A stretch of DNA of 64,000 nucleotides from the NCBI GenBank assembly GCA_036365145.1, contig JAEOAD010000004.1, positions 54,372,001-54,436,000 of the forward strand, written 5' to 3'. The position numbers and the translations under genes are program-made. Positions 24,398-32,306 of the stretch are shown piece after piece; within the stretch, counting starts at the first letter, position 1, and each line of letters starts with the position of its first letter. The stretch comes from Orientallactaga sibirica (taxonomy: Eukaryota > Chordata > Mammalia > Rodentia > Dipodidae). The notes beneath the pieces are model-generated. The model was not told where the DNA came from. It was given only the letters and a program-made list of their open reading frames with translations, and ran no database searches.

Positions 24398-24708
24398 GTA
24401 ACAGTTTTTAACTCTCTGACACAATCACTAAGAAACATATTCTGCTATCTTCAAAGAACTTTAAAATCATATGCTGATAGTCAAGAGGTAATGAATTCTT
24501 GATGGAAAAGATTCTTTGAAATCATTTGCATTGCTAAATGTGGAATTCTGGAGATGCTGTGTGGGGCAGAAGTAATGGCAGGTCCATGATATATAGTTAG
24601 TCCATTTGCCATGGGCACCAAAAATGTGCTTCAAATCATGATTCATACACAGTAGAAATTTTCCCATTGGAAATAAACAAAGAGCTTGAGCCAGATGGGC
24701 CTGGCTTG

Positions 24709-24742
24709 TGTGCGCTCTCTCTCTCTTTCTCTCTCTCTCTCT

Positions 24743-24791
<49 letters not shown>
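24709..24791 (+). repeat. Compound (CT)n(CA)n microsatellite
   Basis: About 40 nt of CT/TTTC units followed by about 40 nt of pure CA. It opens chance Ser/Leu/His/Thr frames on both strands. Confidence 0.95.
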
Positions 24792-24793
<2 letters not shown>

Positions 24794-24927
24794 TCTACTC
24801 ATGAGATCTGTTGCCTGGCAGAGATTTTAGTAGGGAATCTGAGCCTTCTACAGCAAATTTTAAGTGGATGAAAGTGTTCAAAGCTTCTCTTTCTCTCTAT
24901 TCTTCTCTCTTGTTAAATTTCTCTTGG

Positions 24928-25130
24928 ATCTGGAGAAATGGCTCAGCAGTTAAGGCACTTGCCTGCAAAACTTAAGGACCAGTTTTGATTCCCCAGTACC
25001 CACATAAATCCAGATTCACAAAGTGGCACATTCACCTAGAGTTTGTTTGCAGCAGCTGGAGGCCCTGGCATCCATTTCTGTCTGTCTCTCCTCTCTCTAT
25101 CTCTATGTGCTTGCAAATAAATAAATACAG
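24928..25130 (+). repeat. B2-like SINE, plus strand
   Basis: The head is GATCTGGAGAAATGGCTCAG, the body CCCAGTACCCACATAAATCC and GCAGCTGGAGGCCCTGGCAT, and the tail CAAATAAATAAATAC. Confidence 0.9.
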
Positions 25131-26395
25131 AGATGGATGTCAACTTCAAAATAAGGGAAATAAGTCAAATATAGAAATAAGAGTACTACTGAACTCAATA
25201 GTAAATGGGAGATTTCATAGAGCTAGGACCAGGAACATCTGAGAAAAAAATAAAAATCTGAAAGATTTCTGATGTCAAGCACTTCTGATATGCCTTGTAA
25301 TAATAATAAATCTTGGAATTCTGGTATGAACTGGAAATACAGAAAAAATAGTAAAAACTCATGAGGTATTTTATTTTCACAGATGTATGTCTGAGTTCTA
25401 TCTATTGAAGTGATCTGGTGAGCTAGAGTAACTAAATTCAAGGAGCATCATTTGCACTCCAGGTATGATGTTGAAATAACCTTTACCAGAAAGAGATGAA
25501 GTTTTATAAAGAAAGGGCTGATTTCAGATCTAAGGAAGGGATAGCAAAAATAATCGGTGGTTGTTTATATTGATTTGTCATGATAAATGTAGGCTCCAGC
25601 CTATCTTTTATCTAATTACCTTCCTTAAACCCTTAAGCCTTCTATTCTTCTGTTTGTACTTCATAGGTATAAAATATTTATTTTTTCCAAGAAGAAAACA
25701 TTCCACACACATGAGTGGAATACTAATAATAACAATACCAGCATTTTATCCTGTTAAATGGATGCCTCTGTGTGAACATGACATTCAATTCAGCATTTAA
25801 TATCATGAATTGAAAGCAAGACAGCTATAAGCACTAAATCTTCCCTTTTAATAGTTTTCCACCTAAGACTCTTTTCTCTAACAGGGAATTTAGACATTTA
25901 CTTTTTTTTCTTTATTTATTTTCAGGATAACTGTACTATGTCTCTTTTCCTCCTTTGTATATGTTTTTCTTATAAGCAGAAGAATTATAAGTCAGAGTGG
26001 CTCTCCCTCCATATAATCCTTTCTGGAAACACTCTAACAAACATAGCAGAAGTGTGTTTTATTAATTTCTAGGTGGTTCTCAATTCCATAAAGTTGACAG
26101 TCTATTAAGTATCATCACAAAACCACTTTTACCAACTTGAGCACCAAACACTTCTTAAACTATACACTTCCAACTTAGTTGCCCAAAAGCTTATGCATAA
26201 CTCATAATACACAATGTCTTTAGTCCCCCATCCTCAATAGTCCTCAAGGTGTTCAAAATTTAATCTCCTATGAGACTCAAAGAAAATTCTTAACTATAAG
26301 ACCTTTTACCATAAAAATCAAATTCCATACAGGAGCATAGAGTAAACATTCCACTCAAAAAGAGAGAAAGGTTCAGATCAATGCAAGACCCAACG
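25131..26395. other. Unique AT-rich DNA left of the nested retroelement
   Basis: No gene or clear repeat. The last 5 nt (CAACG, 26391-26395) may be the left target-site duplication of the MaLR element. Confidence 0.5.
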
Positions 26396-26462
26396 TGTAG
26401 TAGTTTGAATAGATGCCCCCCAATATATTCAGTGTTTTATTAGTGTGTAGTTTGTATCTGCA
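26396..26462 (+). mobile_element. MaLR element A, 5' LTR, first part
   Basis: It starts TGTAGTAGTTTGAATAGATG, as the family's LTRs do, and is cut after ...GTATCTGCA by the provirus. The rest of this LTR continues at 32827. The element spans 26396-34711 with the provirus removed. Flanks CAACG (26391-26395) and CAAAG (34712-34716) match at four of five bases. Confidence 0.9.
26457..26462. other. Provirus target-site duplication, left copy
   Basis: TCTGCA here and at 32821-32826 flanks the provirus exactly. Six bases is the usual duplication for class II (betaretroviral, ERVK-type) integrases. Confidence 0.93.
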
Positions 26463-26982
26463 TGCCGGGGCTTTTTTCCCTCACCACCGGCAGGTAGAGC
26501 AAAAGAGAGAGAGAGCCGGGCCAGCCGTTTCTCTCTTGAGGCTGAGCGAGAAGACAGGTGTCGGCAACTCAAACCTCCCCAAATCACCGGGGAAAAGAAA
26601 ACCACATTGAGTCGCTGGAGAAACGTCTAAAAGCGAAACTCGTTTATTGTCGGGGGAGATATTTATGTGTTTTGAGGAAGGGGGCGGGAAGAGGGGATGA
26701 GAGAAAGGTATAAGGGCCAATACTTTGAGGAAGGGGGTGGGAAGAGGGGATGAGAGAAAGGTATAAGGGCCAATATACTTTGAGGAAGGGGGTGGGAAGA
26801 GGGGATGAGAGAAAGGTATAAGGGCCAACAGTATTTCATCACGTCAGCAGCAGCTGGGTGGAGGCAGTTTCAGCTTAGGTGCTGAGTCAAGGGCAGGTAC
26901 TCAGGCTCGACTAGGCCTTACCGGGAATAGGCCAAGATTGGCTGGGCTAACCACTCGGCTTCACACCGGGCAGAGCCCAACA
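26463..26982 (-). repeat. Provirus 3' LTR
   Basis: 520 bp with TG...CA termini (minus strand TGTTGGGCTCTGCCCGG to ...AGCCCCGGCA). U3 holds three tandem copies of a 53-55-nt unit (26670-26829). A TATA-like ATAAATAT (complement at 26659-26666) and AATAAA (complement at 26643-26648) follow. It differs from the 5' LTR mainly by 1-3-nt indels in homopolymers. Confidence 0.95.
26670..26829 (-). promoter_or_regulatory. U3 triple tandem repeat (putative enhancer)
   Basis: Three near-identical units (starts 26670, 26723 and 26778). Each contains ATTGGCCCTTATACC on the minus strand, an inverted CCAAT box, and a C-rich CCCACCCCC box of the SP/KLF type. Repeated units in this U3 position commonly act as enhancers in retroviruses. 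Copies in the other LTR start at 32512, 32561 and 32616. Confidence 0.75.
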
Positions 26983-27004
26983 TCTCCCCCTTTTGTTTTT
27001 GTAA
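26983..27004 (-). promoter_or_regulatory. 3' polypurine tract (plus-strand primer site)
   Basis: The minus strand reads ACAAAAACAAAAGGGGGAGA directly before the LTR's TGTTGG. This is the expected RNase-H-resistant primer for plus-strand DNA. The 20 nt at 26985-27004 recur exactly at 27862-27881 in the integrase region. Confidence 0.93.
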
Positions 27005-27108
27005 GAACGGTGGATGGCATAGTCCCTGTCCTAGGTTGTTCCCCTCTGGGAACCTTACCCGTCTCTGGGCACTATGCCTCTAGCCCGTTGACCACTCCAC
27101 GCCCTGTC

Positions 27109-27345
27109 TTAGGTTGCCTCAGTCTGTGTTGGTTCGATGGAGGGCCGGGGAGGGATGTTAGGTGGATAGCCAGTAAGTGGAAAAGCCATTGTCTTTGAGT
27201 CGCAAACCTGTGGTGCCTTGGCCTGATGAAGTTTAATTGCCTCAAGCTGTTGGTGAATGAATTGTGTAATCTTATTAATTACACAGGGCCCGAGAGTGAG
27301 GATAAGAAGAAGGAGGGGTTTAGGGGGAGGGAGATGGTAGGGTAA
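27109..27345 (-). pseudogene. env: env relic (end of the transmembrane subunit)
   Basis: One minus-strand frame, closing with TAA at 27111-27109, reads a leucine-rich stretch and then LGPCVINKITQFIHQQLEAI. This resembles the junction of the membrane span and cytoplasmic tail in retroviral TM proteins, where an LGPC-type motif is common in gamma-type Env. The hydrophobic part is preserved only in pieces: the neighbouring frame has SFFLLF, and a 16-nt purine-rich block is duplicated nearby. No surface subunit, furin site or fusion peptide is visible between integrase and this point, so almost all of env is gone. The TM identification is mine from motif and position; a chance match is possible. 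Confidence 0.6.
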
Positions 27346-27473
27346 AGAGCAAGAAGAAGGAGGGGTCCAAGGGAGGAGAAGGTGGAATAAAAAGCCATGT
27401 AAGCTCGTCTACAGCAGGTTGTCTTAGGAGTCCCGACTCCTCTTTTGTAAATCTCTCTGGAGCTTTTCTGGCT

Positions 27474-27943
27474 TCATTTAGGTCTAGTAGCATCCATACC
27501 TTCAGTTGTTCCTGGGGAAGAAATAGAGGCATAGTTCTCAGGGGTGTGATACTCCCTGGAAGATTGATTATTATCATCCCCTTGTTGGGGTAAATATTTT
27601 AAGTCTCTTGTCGGTACCCAAATAGGTCTTTTTTCCTCTTGAGGAAAGACACATCCAAATCCTCTCCCTGCTGTGAGGAGGGGGTCTGGTCCCCTCCAGG
27701 CCCCAGTTAATGGGTCCCTCCATTTGACCCAGATGGAGCTGTAGGTGACAGCTGAGGTCCAATGTTTTTGAAAAGGGGACAAGTGTCTATCTTCTTTAGA
27801 AAAATTTAAAATATTTAGGGTTAATAATGCCTTTTTTAGTTGGTCATGTGGGGGTAGAGATTCCCCCTTTTGTTTTTGTAATTGAGATTTGAGAGTTTGA
27901 TGATATCTTTCCACGATGGCTTGGCCTTGGGTTATATGGGATG
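27474..27943 (-). pseudogene. pol: pol, integrase C-terminal half
   Basis: The frame opens with GQAIVERYHQT, whose Glu (27909-27911) is the third residue of the DDE triad, then a helix (TLKSQLQKQKGE). It ends with the C-terminal DNA-binding domain: VKWRDPLTGAWRGPDPLL, GRGFGCVFPQ, RPIWVPTRDLKYL. It is out of frame with the upstream integrase piece. Between the second Asp and the Glu there are 106 nt, against 108 for a D(35)E spacing, so about 2 nt net are lost. A copy of the polypurine tract lies at 27862-27881, encoding the QKQKG part. Confidence 0.93.
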
Positions 27944-28560
27944 CCTGTGGAAAGTGAGATTTTCCAGGTTTGGAGGAAATCTATAAAAGTTTTGCTTATG
28001 AAGCAGGGACCATTATCGGTTTTGATTTGATCTGGCAATCCAAGGGTGGCAAAGCATTGAAGCATATGGCTAATAGCATGTTTAGTTTTTTCCCCAGCAT
28101 GTGCTGATCCTGTGACCTCATGGGAGATAGACTTTATGGGTATAGATTTTTCTCCCCTCCTTAGGGGAGGGTAAACAACTAGGGAAGCTCCCAAGTGCCC
28201 CCCATCAGTGAATACGGTAAGGAAATCAGGGTTGGGTTTAGATAAAAAAAGTCTGGGGGGTCTCCATTCCAACCTAGAGAAGGAGCTTATCCATTTATAA
28301 GGACCATAGTGACAATCAATTATACCCAGAAACCCCTCGAGGGCCATAGCAACCCTGTTGTTATTTCTCTGAAGCCAATTGAAGTCTGTTACCTTAAAGG
28401 GGGTGACAATGACATGAGGCTCCGTGCCAAACAATCGGACAGAGGTGTCCCTGCCCTTTATAATGCAGTCTGCAATCTGGTTAGTTATAGAGTAAACTCT
28501 GGGGACTCCACCAAGGGAGAGGTGAATCCATTGGATGGGTTCTCCTTCCTGGGCCAACAG
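27844..28560 (-). pseudogene. pol: pol, RT connection/RNase H start fused to integrase core by deletion
   Basis: From its N-terminus the frame shows RT-connection sequence (GEPIQWIHLSLG, IKGRDTSVRLFG) and the RNase H opening VFTDGGHLGAS with the first catalytic Asp. After about 25 residues it passes into the integrase core at TGSAHAGEKTKHAISHML and IKTDNGPCF, with the second catalytic Asp at 28015-28017. The rest of RNase H, the HHCC zinc domain and the first integrase Asp are absent, which places a deletion junction near 28120-28160. Activity of either domain is therefore excluded as assembled. The frame breaks again near 27944 in a CCC-containing stretch. Confidence 0.92.
27862..27881 (-). 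promoter_or_regulatory. Candidate central polypurine tract inside integrase
   Basis: The minus strand has the same 20 nt as the 3' polypurine tract (CAAAAACAAAAGGGGGA plus TTA at its 5' end), in the same orientation, 877 nt upstream. In lentiviruses and spumaviruses a second tract at this point of integrase primes an extra plus-strand start. Function here is inference. Confidence 0.6.
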
Positions 28561-29160
28561 CGCAGTGCATAATGTTTCTCCAGAGAAAATACAAAGGGAG
28601 ATAGGTAAGTTAGGATCAAACCTCTTTAGGACAGCAGCATCAATGGCCCGTTGTACCTTATGTAGAATTTGTTCATGATGAGGGCAAGGTTATCTGAGAG
28701 GAGAGAGTAAGACCCTTTAAGAGGTCAAATAAAGGGGACAGTTCCTCAGTAGTTATGGGTATCCAGGGCCTCATCCAATTAATTTCTCCCAGCACCTTTT
28801 GGAGTTGAGGCAAAGTATAGGATTTTTGAATATGGAGCTGGGGTTTGACAGGAGAAACAGTATCAAGAGATAACCTGGAGCCCAAAATCTTGAAGGGAGA
28901 GGCAGTCTGTACCTTTTCTGGAGCCACTTTAAAATCATTGGCCTGTAAAATGGCAAGGCATTTAGCAGTAAGGTCTTGGAGATCAGATGGGTTGGAATGA
29001 CCTAAAATAATATCATCCATATAAATGTAGAATAAAATGTTAGGATGATTAATCAAGGAAGAAAAGATATGAGACATGTAATATTGACAAATGGGGGGGC
29101 TGTTAGCCATGCCTTGAGGTAAGACGGTCCATTCAAACCTTAGGTCTGGTCCATGAAAGT
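28561..29160 (-). pseudogene. pol: pol, reverse transcriptase palm and thumb
   Basis: The frame at 28673-29110 carries LPQGMANSPPICQ-type palm sequence, the catalytic FYIYMDDIILG (YMDD at 29012-29023) and the thumb signature LQKVLGEINWMRPWIP. It ends at a stop after ITLPSS. The reading then resumes in another frame (28572-28690: QILHKVQRAIDAAV, VLKRFDPNLPISL), so there is a frame break near 28690. YMDD with both Asp residues is intact. Confidence 0.94.
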
Positions 29161-29530
29161 TTGTTGAGGGTATGGAGAATGCAAATTTTTCTATATCATC
29201 TGGATGTAATGGAATAGAGAAAAAAACAATCTTTAATATCGATAATGGTTAAGTAATGGGTGTTGGGAATGGCTGGAATCCAAGGGAGCCCTCTCTGGGG
29301 GGTCCCAAAAGCTATCATTCTCTCATTTATTTTTCTCAAATCATGTAAAAGTCTCCAAGAGCCATTAGGCTTCTTTATAATAAAAACCGGAGAGTTCCAA
29401 GGACTTGTTGAAGGTCGCACATGTCCTGAAGCCAATTGTTGTTTAACGAGTATATGAAGTTGTTTTAGTTTAGGGGTAGGTATAGGCCACTGCTCGACCC
29501 ATCGGGGTCCCCAGGCACCCATTGAATCTT
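29161..29530 (-). pseudogene. pol: pol, reverse transcriptase fingers and first palm motif
   Basis: It contains WPIPTPKLKQLHILVKQQL, GHVRPSTSPWNSPVFIIKK, WRLLHDLRKIN and the motif A Asp in IIDIKDCFF. The frame ends soon after, in a run of seven identical bases at 29220-29226 (T on the coding strand). The continuation (IPLHPDDI) lies in another phase. A single-base homopolymer error or mutation there explains the break. Confidence 0.93.
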
Positions 29531-29534
29531 AGGA

Positions 29535-30049
29535 ACTGGGGGTGAGCAGTGGCCCTTAGGATTGGGGGGTGAACCTGAGAATGTTTTTGTTTAATTTTTT
29601 CAAAATGAGGATCATCTCTATAGTTAGGATGGTAGGTCCCTCCTTCCTTAAACTGTTTATTTTCTTTCTGGTCAAGTCTATCTTCACAGAAAGCCCTATG
29701 ATTAGTAGTAATATAAGCCTCAGCTTCCCCAAGTATATCCTGGCCTAGGAGGTTGGCTGTTAGGCCTGACACCACTAGAGGGCGCACCTCCCCACTATTA
29801 TTGTCAGGGTCAATCCAGGTCTGCCAGTTAGCAGTTTCCCATGACGTAGATTGTCCGCCCACACCCAGTAGGGGGTGGACCCGGGACTAACTGCCAGGAG
29901 GGAGGGACCTCCTCTTTTCTTATCACAGTACGGTCAGCCCCAGTGTCGATGAGAAATTTGAAAGTTTTTCCACCGACTGTTAGGTTCATTTTTGGTCTAA
30001 GTCCGGGTGTCAAAGGCACAGTCCAGTGTGTTTTGATTACCTTTTTCCC
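29535..30049 (-). pseudogene. pro: pro, aspartic protease, and start of RT
   Basis: The first piece (29828-30019) has the protease active site FLIDTGADRTVI with strands before it (MNLTVGGKTFK). The second piece (29470-29862), in another phase, has the C-terminal GLTANLLGQDIL loop of retropepsins and then charged linker sequence leading into RT. The shift falls near 29862-29880, beside a C run. The protease frame overlaps the end of gag by a few tens of bases and its own start cannot be fixed; as in relatives it would be read by frameshift from gag. The catalytic Asp is intact. Confidence 0.92.
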
Positions 30050-30050
30050 C

Positions 30051-31521
30051 TTATTTAACGGGGCTGGGGATAGCCCCTGGGAAGTTTAAAGGTTCACCAT
30101 GAAGGCTAAACTTGGATTTGCAATCTCTGGCCCAGTGAAGTCCCTTTTTGCATCGAGGACATGGCGTGCGGGGCAAGTTAGGGGTTGAGGGAGTTATTGG
30201 GGTGCTTTTCCTATTGGGGCATTCCTTTTAAAATGACCCTCTTTGCCGCACCCAAAGCAAGATTGTCCCCTCCCCTGAGACCTGTTGGAGTGCACATTCT
30301 AGTGCAGCCATGTCCTCACGGCGAGAAGCCTGTAAGGCTGATGTCATAACTTTGATCTGATGAGAGGGGACCCTACATCTTGGGTGGCTACAACCCATCT
30401 ACTCATAGAGCGGTCCTTGAGTCCAGCGCAGGCCAACTTATGATCGCCTGTCATGCCTTCCCAGACCAGCATTTTTGCAAATTGGTCTCGCAGGGGGCCG
30501 GGGAACTTTCTTTGTAGGCTTTTTTTCGACTCTCTCTATGAAAGTGGCCAAATCCTCACCGGACTTTTGGGTGACTCCTGTAATGGGGGTTCAGAGGGGC
30601 CCTCCTCTAACTTTTTCCATGCAGCCATTCCCAAAGCCCGATTTTGATCTCGATATGGATCAGGAATGGCAGCCTGCTGAAGACCGGTAGAGAACTGGTC
30701 AGCAGTGCCGAGAGCATTCCAAAGGTGATTGGTACTGGGGGCTGAGCGACTTGGTTTCGCTCAGCTTGAAGGCGACACTCATCCTGAAAAAAAGCACACC
30801 ATTTTATGTACTGCGAGCCAGAGAGAACAGCTTTAGCAAGGTTCTTCCAATCTTGAGTGGTACAATGATAATGAACTAAACCCTGAAGGATGGTCTCTGC
30901 CCAGGGGGAGTTAGGCCCGTCCTCTGAGACAGCCTTTTTAAGATCTTTTAAATTGTGAGCTTCCCAAGGATACCAGGCTGCAGGGCGGTTACCGTCAGGA
31001 TTAACGTTAACAGGGAAGAGATCGACTATTCTTCCCCCGGGGCCGTCCTCCCCATGGTAGGGCGGAGGGGCAGAGGCGCTCAGAAATGGATTAGTAGGGG
31101 GATCTGGAGGCGATGGACCTTTAGAGGGCTGAGGGCACTCTCAAAAGGATTTAGGGGTGAATCTGAGGACTCAGGCTGGGCCGAGGGGCTGAGATTGCTC
31201 TCTGTCCCTTCCTGGGTCAGGGGTGTCGCCTTTCGACCTCGGAGGCTGAGGTGGAAAACAGCCCTTTAAGGCCAACACAGCCGGGAGGGCCTCCAAAGGG
31301 TGGATCTCCCCTTTTTCTATCTGAGCTTTTTTTATCAGATCTTCAATTTTATCCCAGGTGTCCCAGTCAAAAAGATTACTCTCCGGCAACCAGGGAGCAA
31401 TCTTGAGTAAATAGCCCCATATCTGGAGGGCCTGATTATCAGATAGATTAAGGCCTTTACTTTTGAGTAGAATCTGTAGTGACCCTAAGGCAGGATTTAG
31501 CTTAGATAAGGATTGTCCCAT
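30051..31521 (-). pseudogene. gag: gag (matrix, capsid, nucleocapsid), broken
   Basis: It starts at ATG 31519-31521 in strong context (A at -3, G at +4) with MGQSLSKLNP, a Gly-2 myristoylation signal as in betaretroviral matrix. About 116 codons run openly to 31171 (matrix, then a Pro-rich and acidic tail), after which the frame is broken. Capsid is recognisable by a major-homology-region-like GEDLATFIERV near 30530-30570. A frame shift just upstream lies by a C5 run. Two CCHC knuckles follow: [13 protein letters not shown] (from 30259), whose last Cys is lost to a shift in an A4 run, and [14 protein letters not shown] (30161-30120), intact. The stop is at 30051-30053. Confidence 0.92.
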
Positions 31522-31617
31522 GTTATAAAGTTGAGGGAAGAGTATCTTTAACATCAGGGTAACAGTAATGCATAAGAATACAACACAAGCACAAGGTCCC
31601 AAAAAGTAGCTAAACAT
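31522..31617 (-). CDS. Hydrophobic N-terminal extension in frame with Gag
   Basis: An in-frame ATG at 31615-31617 (A at -3) precedes the myristoylation Met by 32 codons. The extension includes FLGPCACVVFLCITVTLMLK, a hydrophobic span of some 22 residues with two Cys, long enough for a signal peptide or membrane anchor. Translation from here would give an ER-directed Gag, while the inner ATG would give a myristoylated one. Intracisternal A-particle Gag uses an ER signal, and gammaretroviral glyco-Gag is an N-extended membrane form. The frame stays open upstream to about 31752 without an ATG. Use of this start is inference. Confidence 0.55.
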
Positions 31618-32284
31618 GTTGTAGAATTTTTCTAAGATGGCGCCCCCACTCCAATGAGGGGCAGGACACTTTGAGAGTTCTCCAGGTTTGCCCACGTGGT
31701 GAGCCTCCTCTAGGTTTGTCCACGTGGTGAGTTTTCTTTTAGGTCTACCCACGTGGTGAGTTTCTTTTAGGTTTGTCCACGTGGTGAGTCTCTACCCACG
31801 TGGTGAGTTTCGTTTTTAGGTCTGCCCACGTGGTGTTTCTAAGATGGCGCCCCCATTCAAATCGGGGCAGGACAAAAATGGCGGCACCGCAGAAGCAGTC
31901 TGTCGGAAACCCAAAAATGAGAGGAAAGAGAAAAGAACAAGAGATGTTGAAGTTTGGGACGGAGTTTTTATTTAAATGAGGAGGCAAAGCGTTTAAAGTC
32001 TCCTTTAGGTCGGGTCCACGTGGTGTGTCCGCCATGAACGTACTCGTTTAGAAATGGCGGCAAACCGGAAATGGAAGGAAAGAGAAAGGAAGTTGAAGTA
32101 AGCACAGATTATAGAAGTAAAGGTAGAATATTAAATATGAAGATTACCTCATTACTTATGAGGATACACCCGTCAGCAGTCCGATTAGCTCGTCAGCTTA
32201 ATGTTGAATTTTTTCTTCGTCCGTCAGCAGTCCGTAGTCCGTTTTGAATCCTCATACGTCCTCACATGGGGCAGTGGTTGTTGT
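31618..32284 (-). promoter_or_regulatory. Provirus leader (primer site to gag)
   Basis: About 670 nt. It holds the CACGTG array (31693-31832, plus 32017), two copies of AAGATGGCGCCCCCA (31634-31648, 31842-31856) and an upstream frame at 31745-32035 that starts with ATG at 32033-32035. That frame is 96 codons, has no known domain, and partly translates the repeats. The leader is probably also the site of the RNA packaging signal, which I cannot locate by eye. Confidence 0.7.
31685..31836 (-). repeat. Tandem CACGTG (E-box) array in the leader
   Basis: Six copies of CCACGTGGTG-type units have their CACGTG at 31693, 31721, 31750, 31778, 31797 and 31827; a seventh lies apart at 32017. Spacings are 28, 29, 28, 19 and 30 nt. 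CACGTG is a palindromic E-box bound by bHLH-ZIP factors such as USF and MYC/MAX. The unit (GTTTGTCCACGTGGTGAG with a T-rich spacer) has clearly multiplied in tandem. Confidence 0.85.
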
Positions 32285-32303
32285 GCCCCACGTCTGGGCG
32301 CCA
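32285..32303 (-). promoter_or_regulatory. Primer binding site, Lys-tRNA type
   Basis: The minus strand reads TGGCGCCCAGACGTGGGGC three bases (TTT) after the LTR end. It matches the 3' end of the tRNA-Lys used by HERV-K-like and other class II elements except for one inserted G, which bulges the pairing. Confidence 0.88.
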
Positions 32304-32306
32304 AAA

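Noticed and set aside
26481..26828. 115-codon frame with repeated LIPFSHPLFPPPSS-type peptide
   Set aside because: It is a translation of the LTR's triple DNA repeat. The repeat is better explained as a U3 control unit.
31622..31752. Further N-terminal extension of the Gag frame beyond ATG 31617
   Set aside because: The apparent start at 31752 is GTG and lies inside a CACGTGGTG repeat. I see no ATG in this part, so it is not called as coding.
31685..31836. Regularly spaced palindromic repeats resembling a CRISPR array
   Set aside because: The spacers are similar to each other, the context is a eukaryotic provirus leader, and no cas genes are present.
31745..32035. 96-codon frame in the provirus leader as a possible accessory protein
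   Set aside because: It has a real ATG but partly encodes the CACGTG array and no recognisable domain. It is kept only as an upstream frame within the leader entry.
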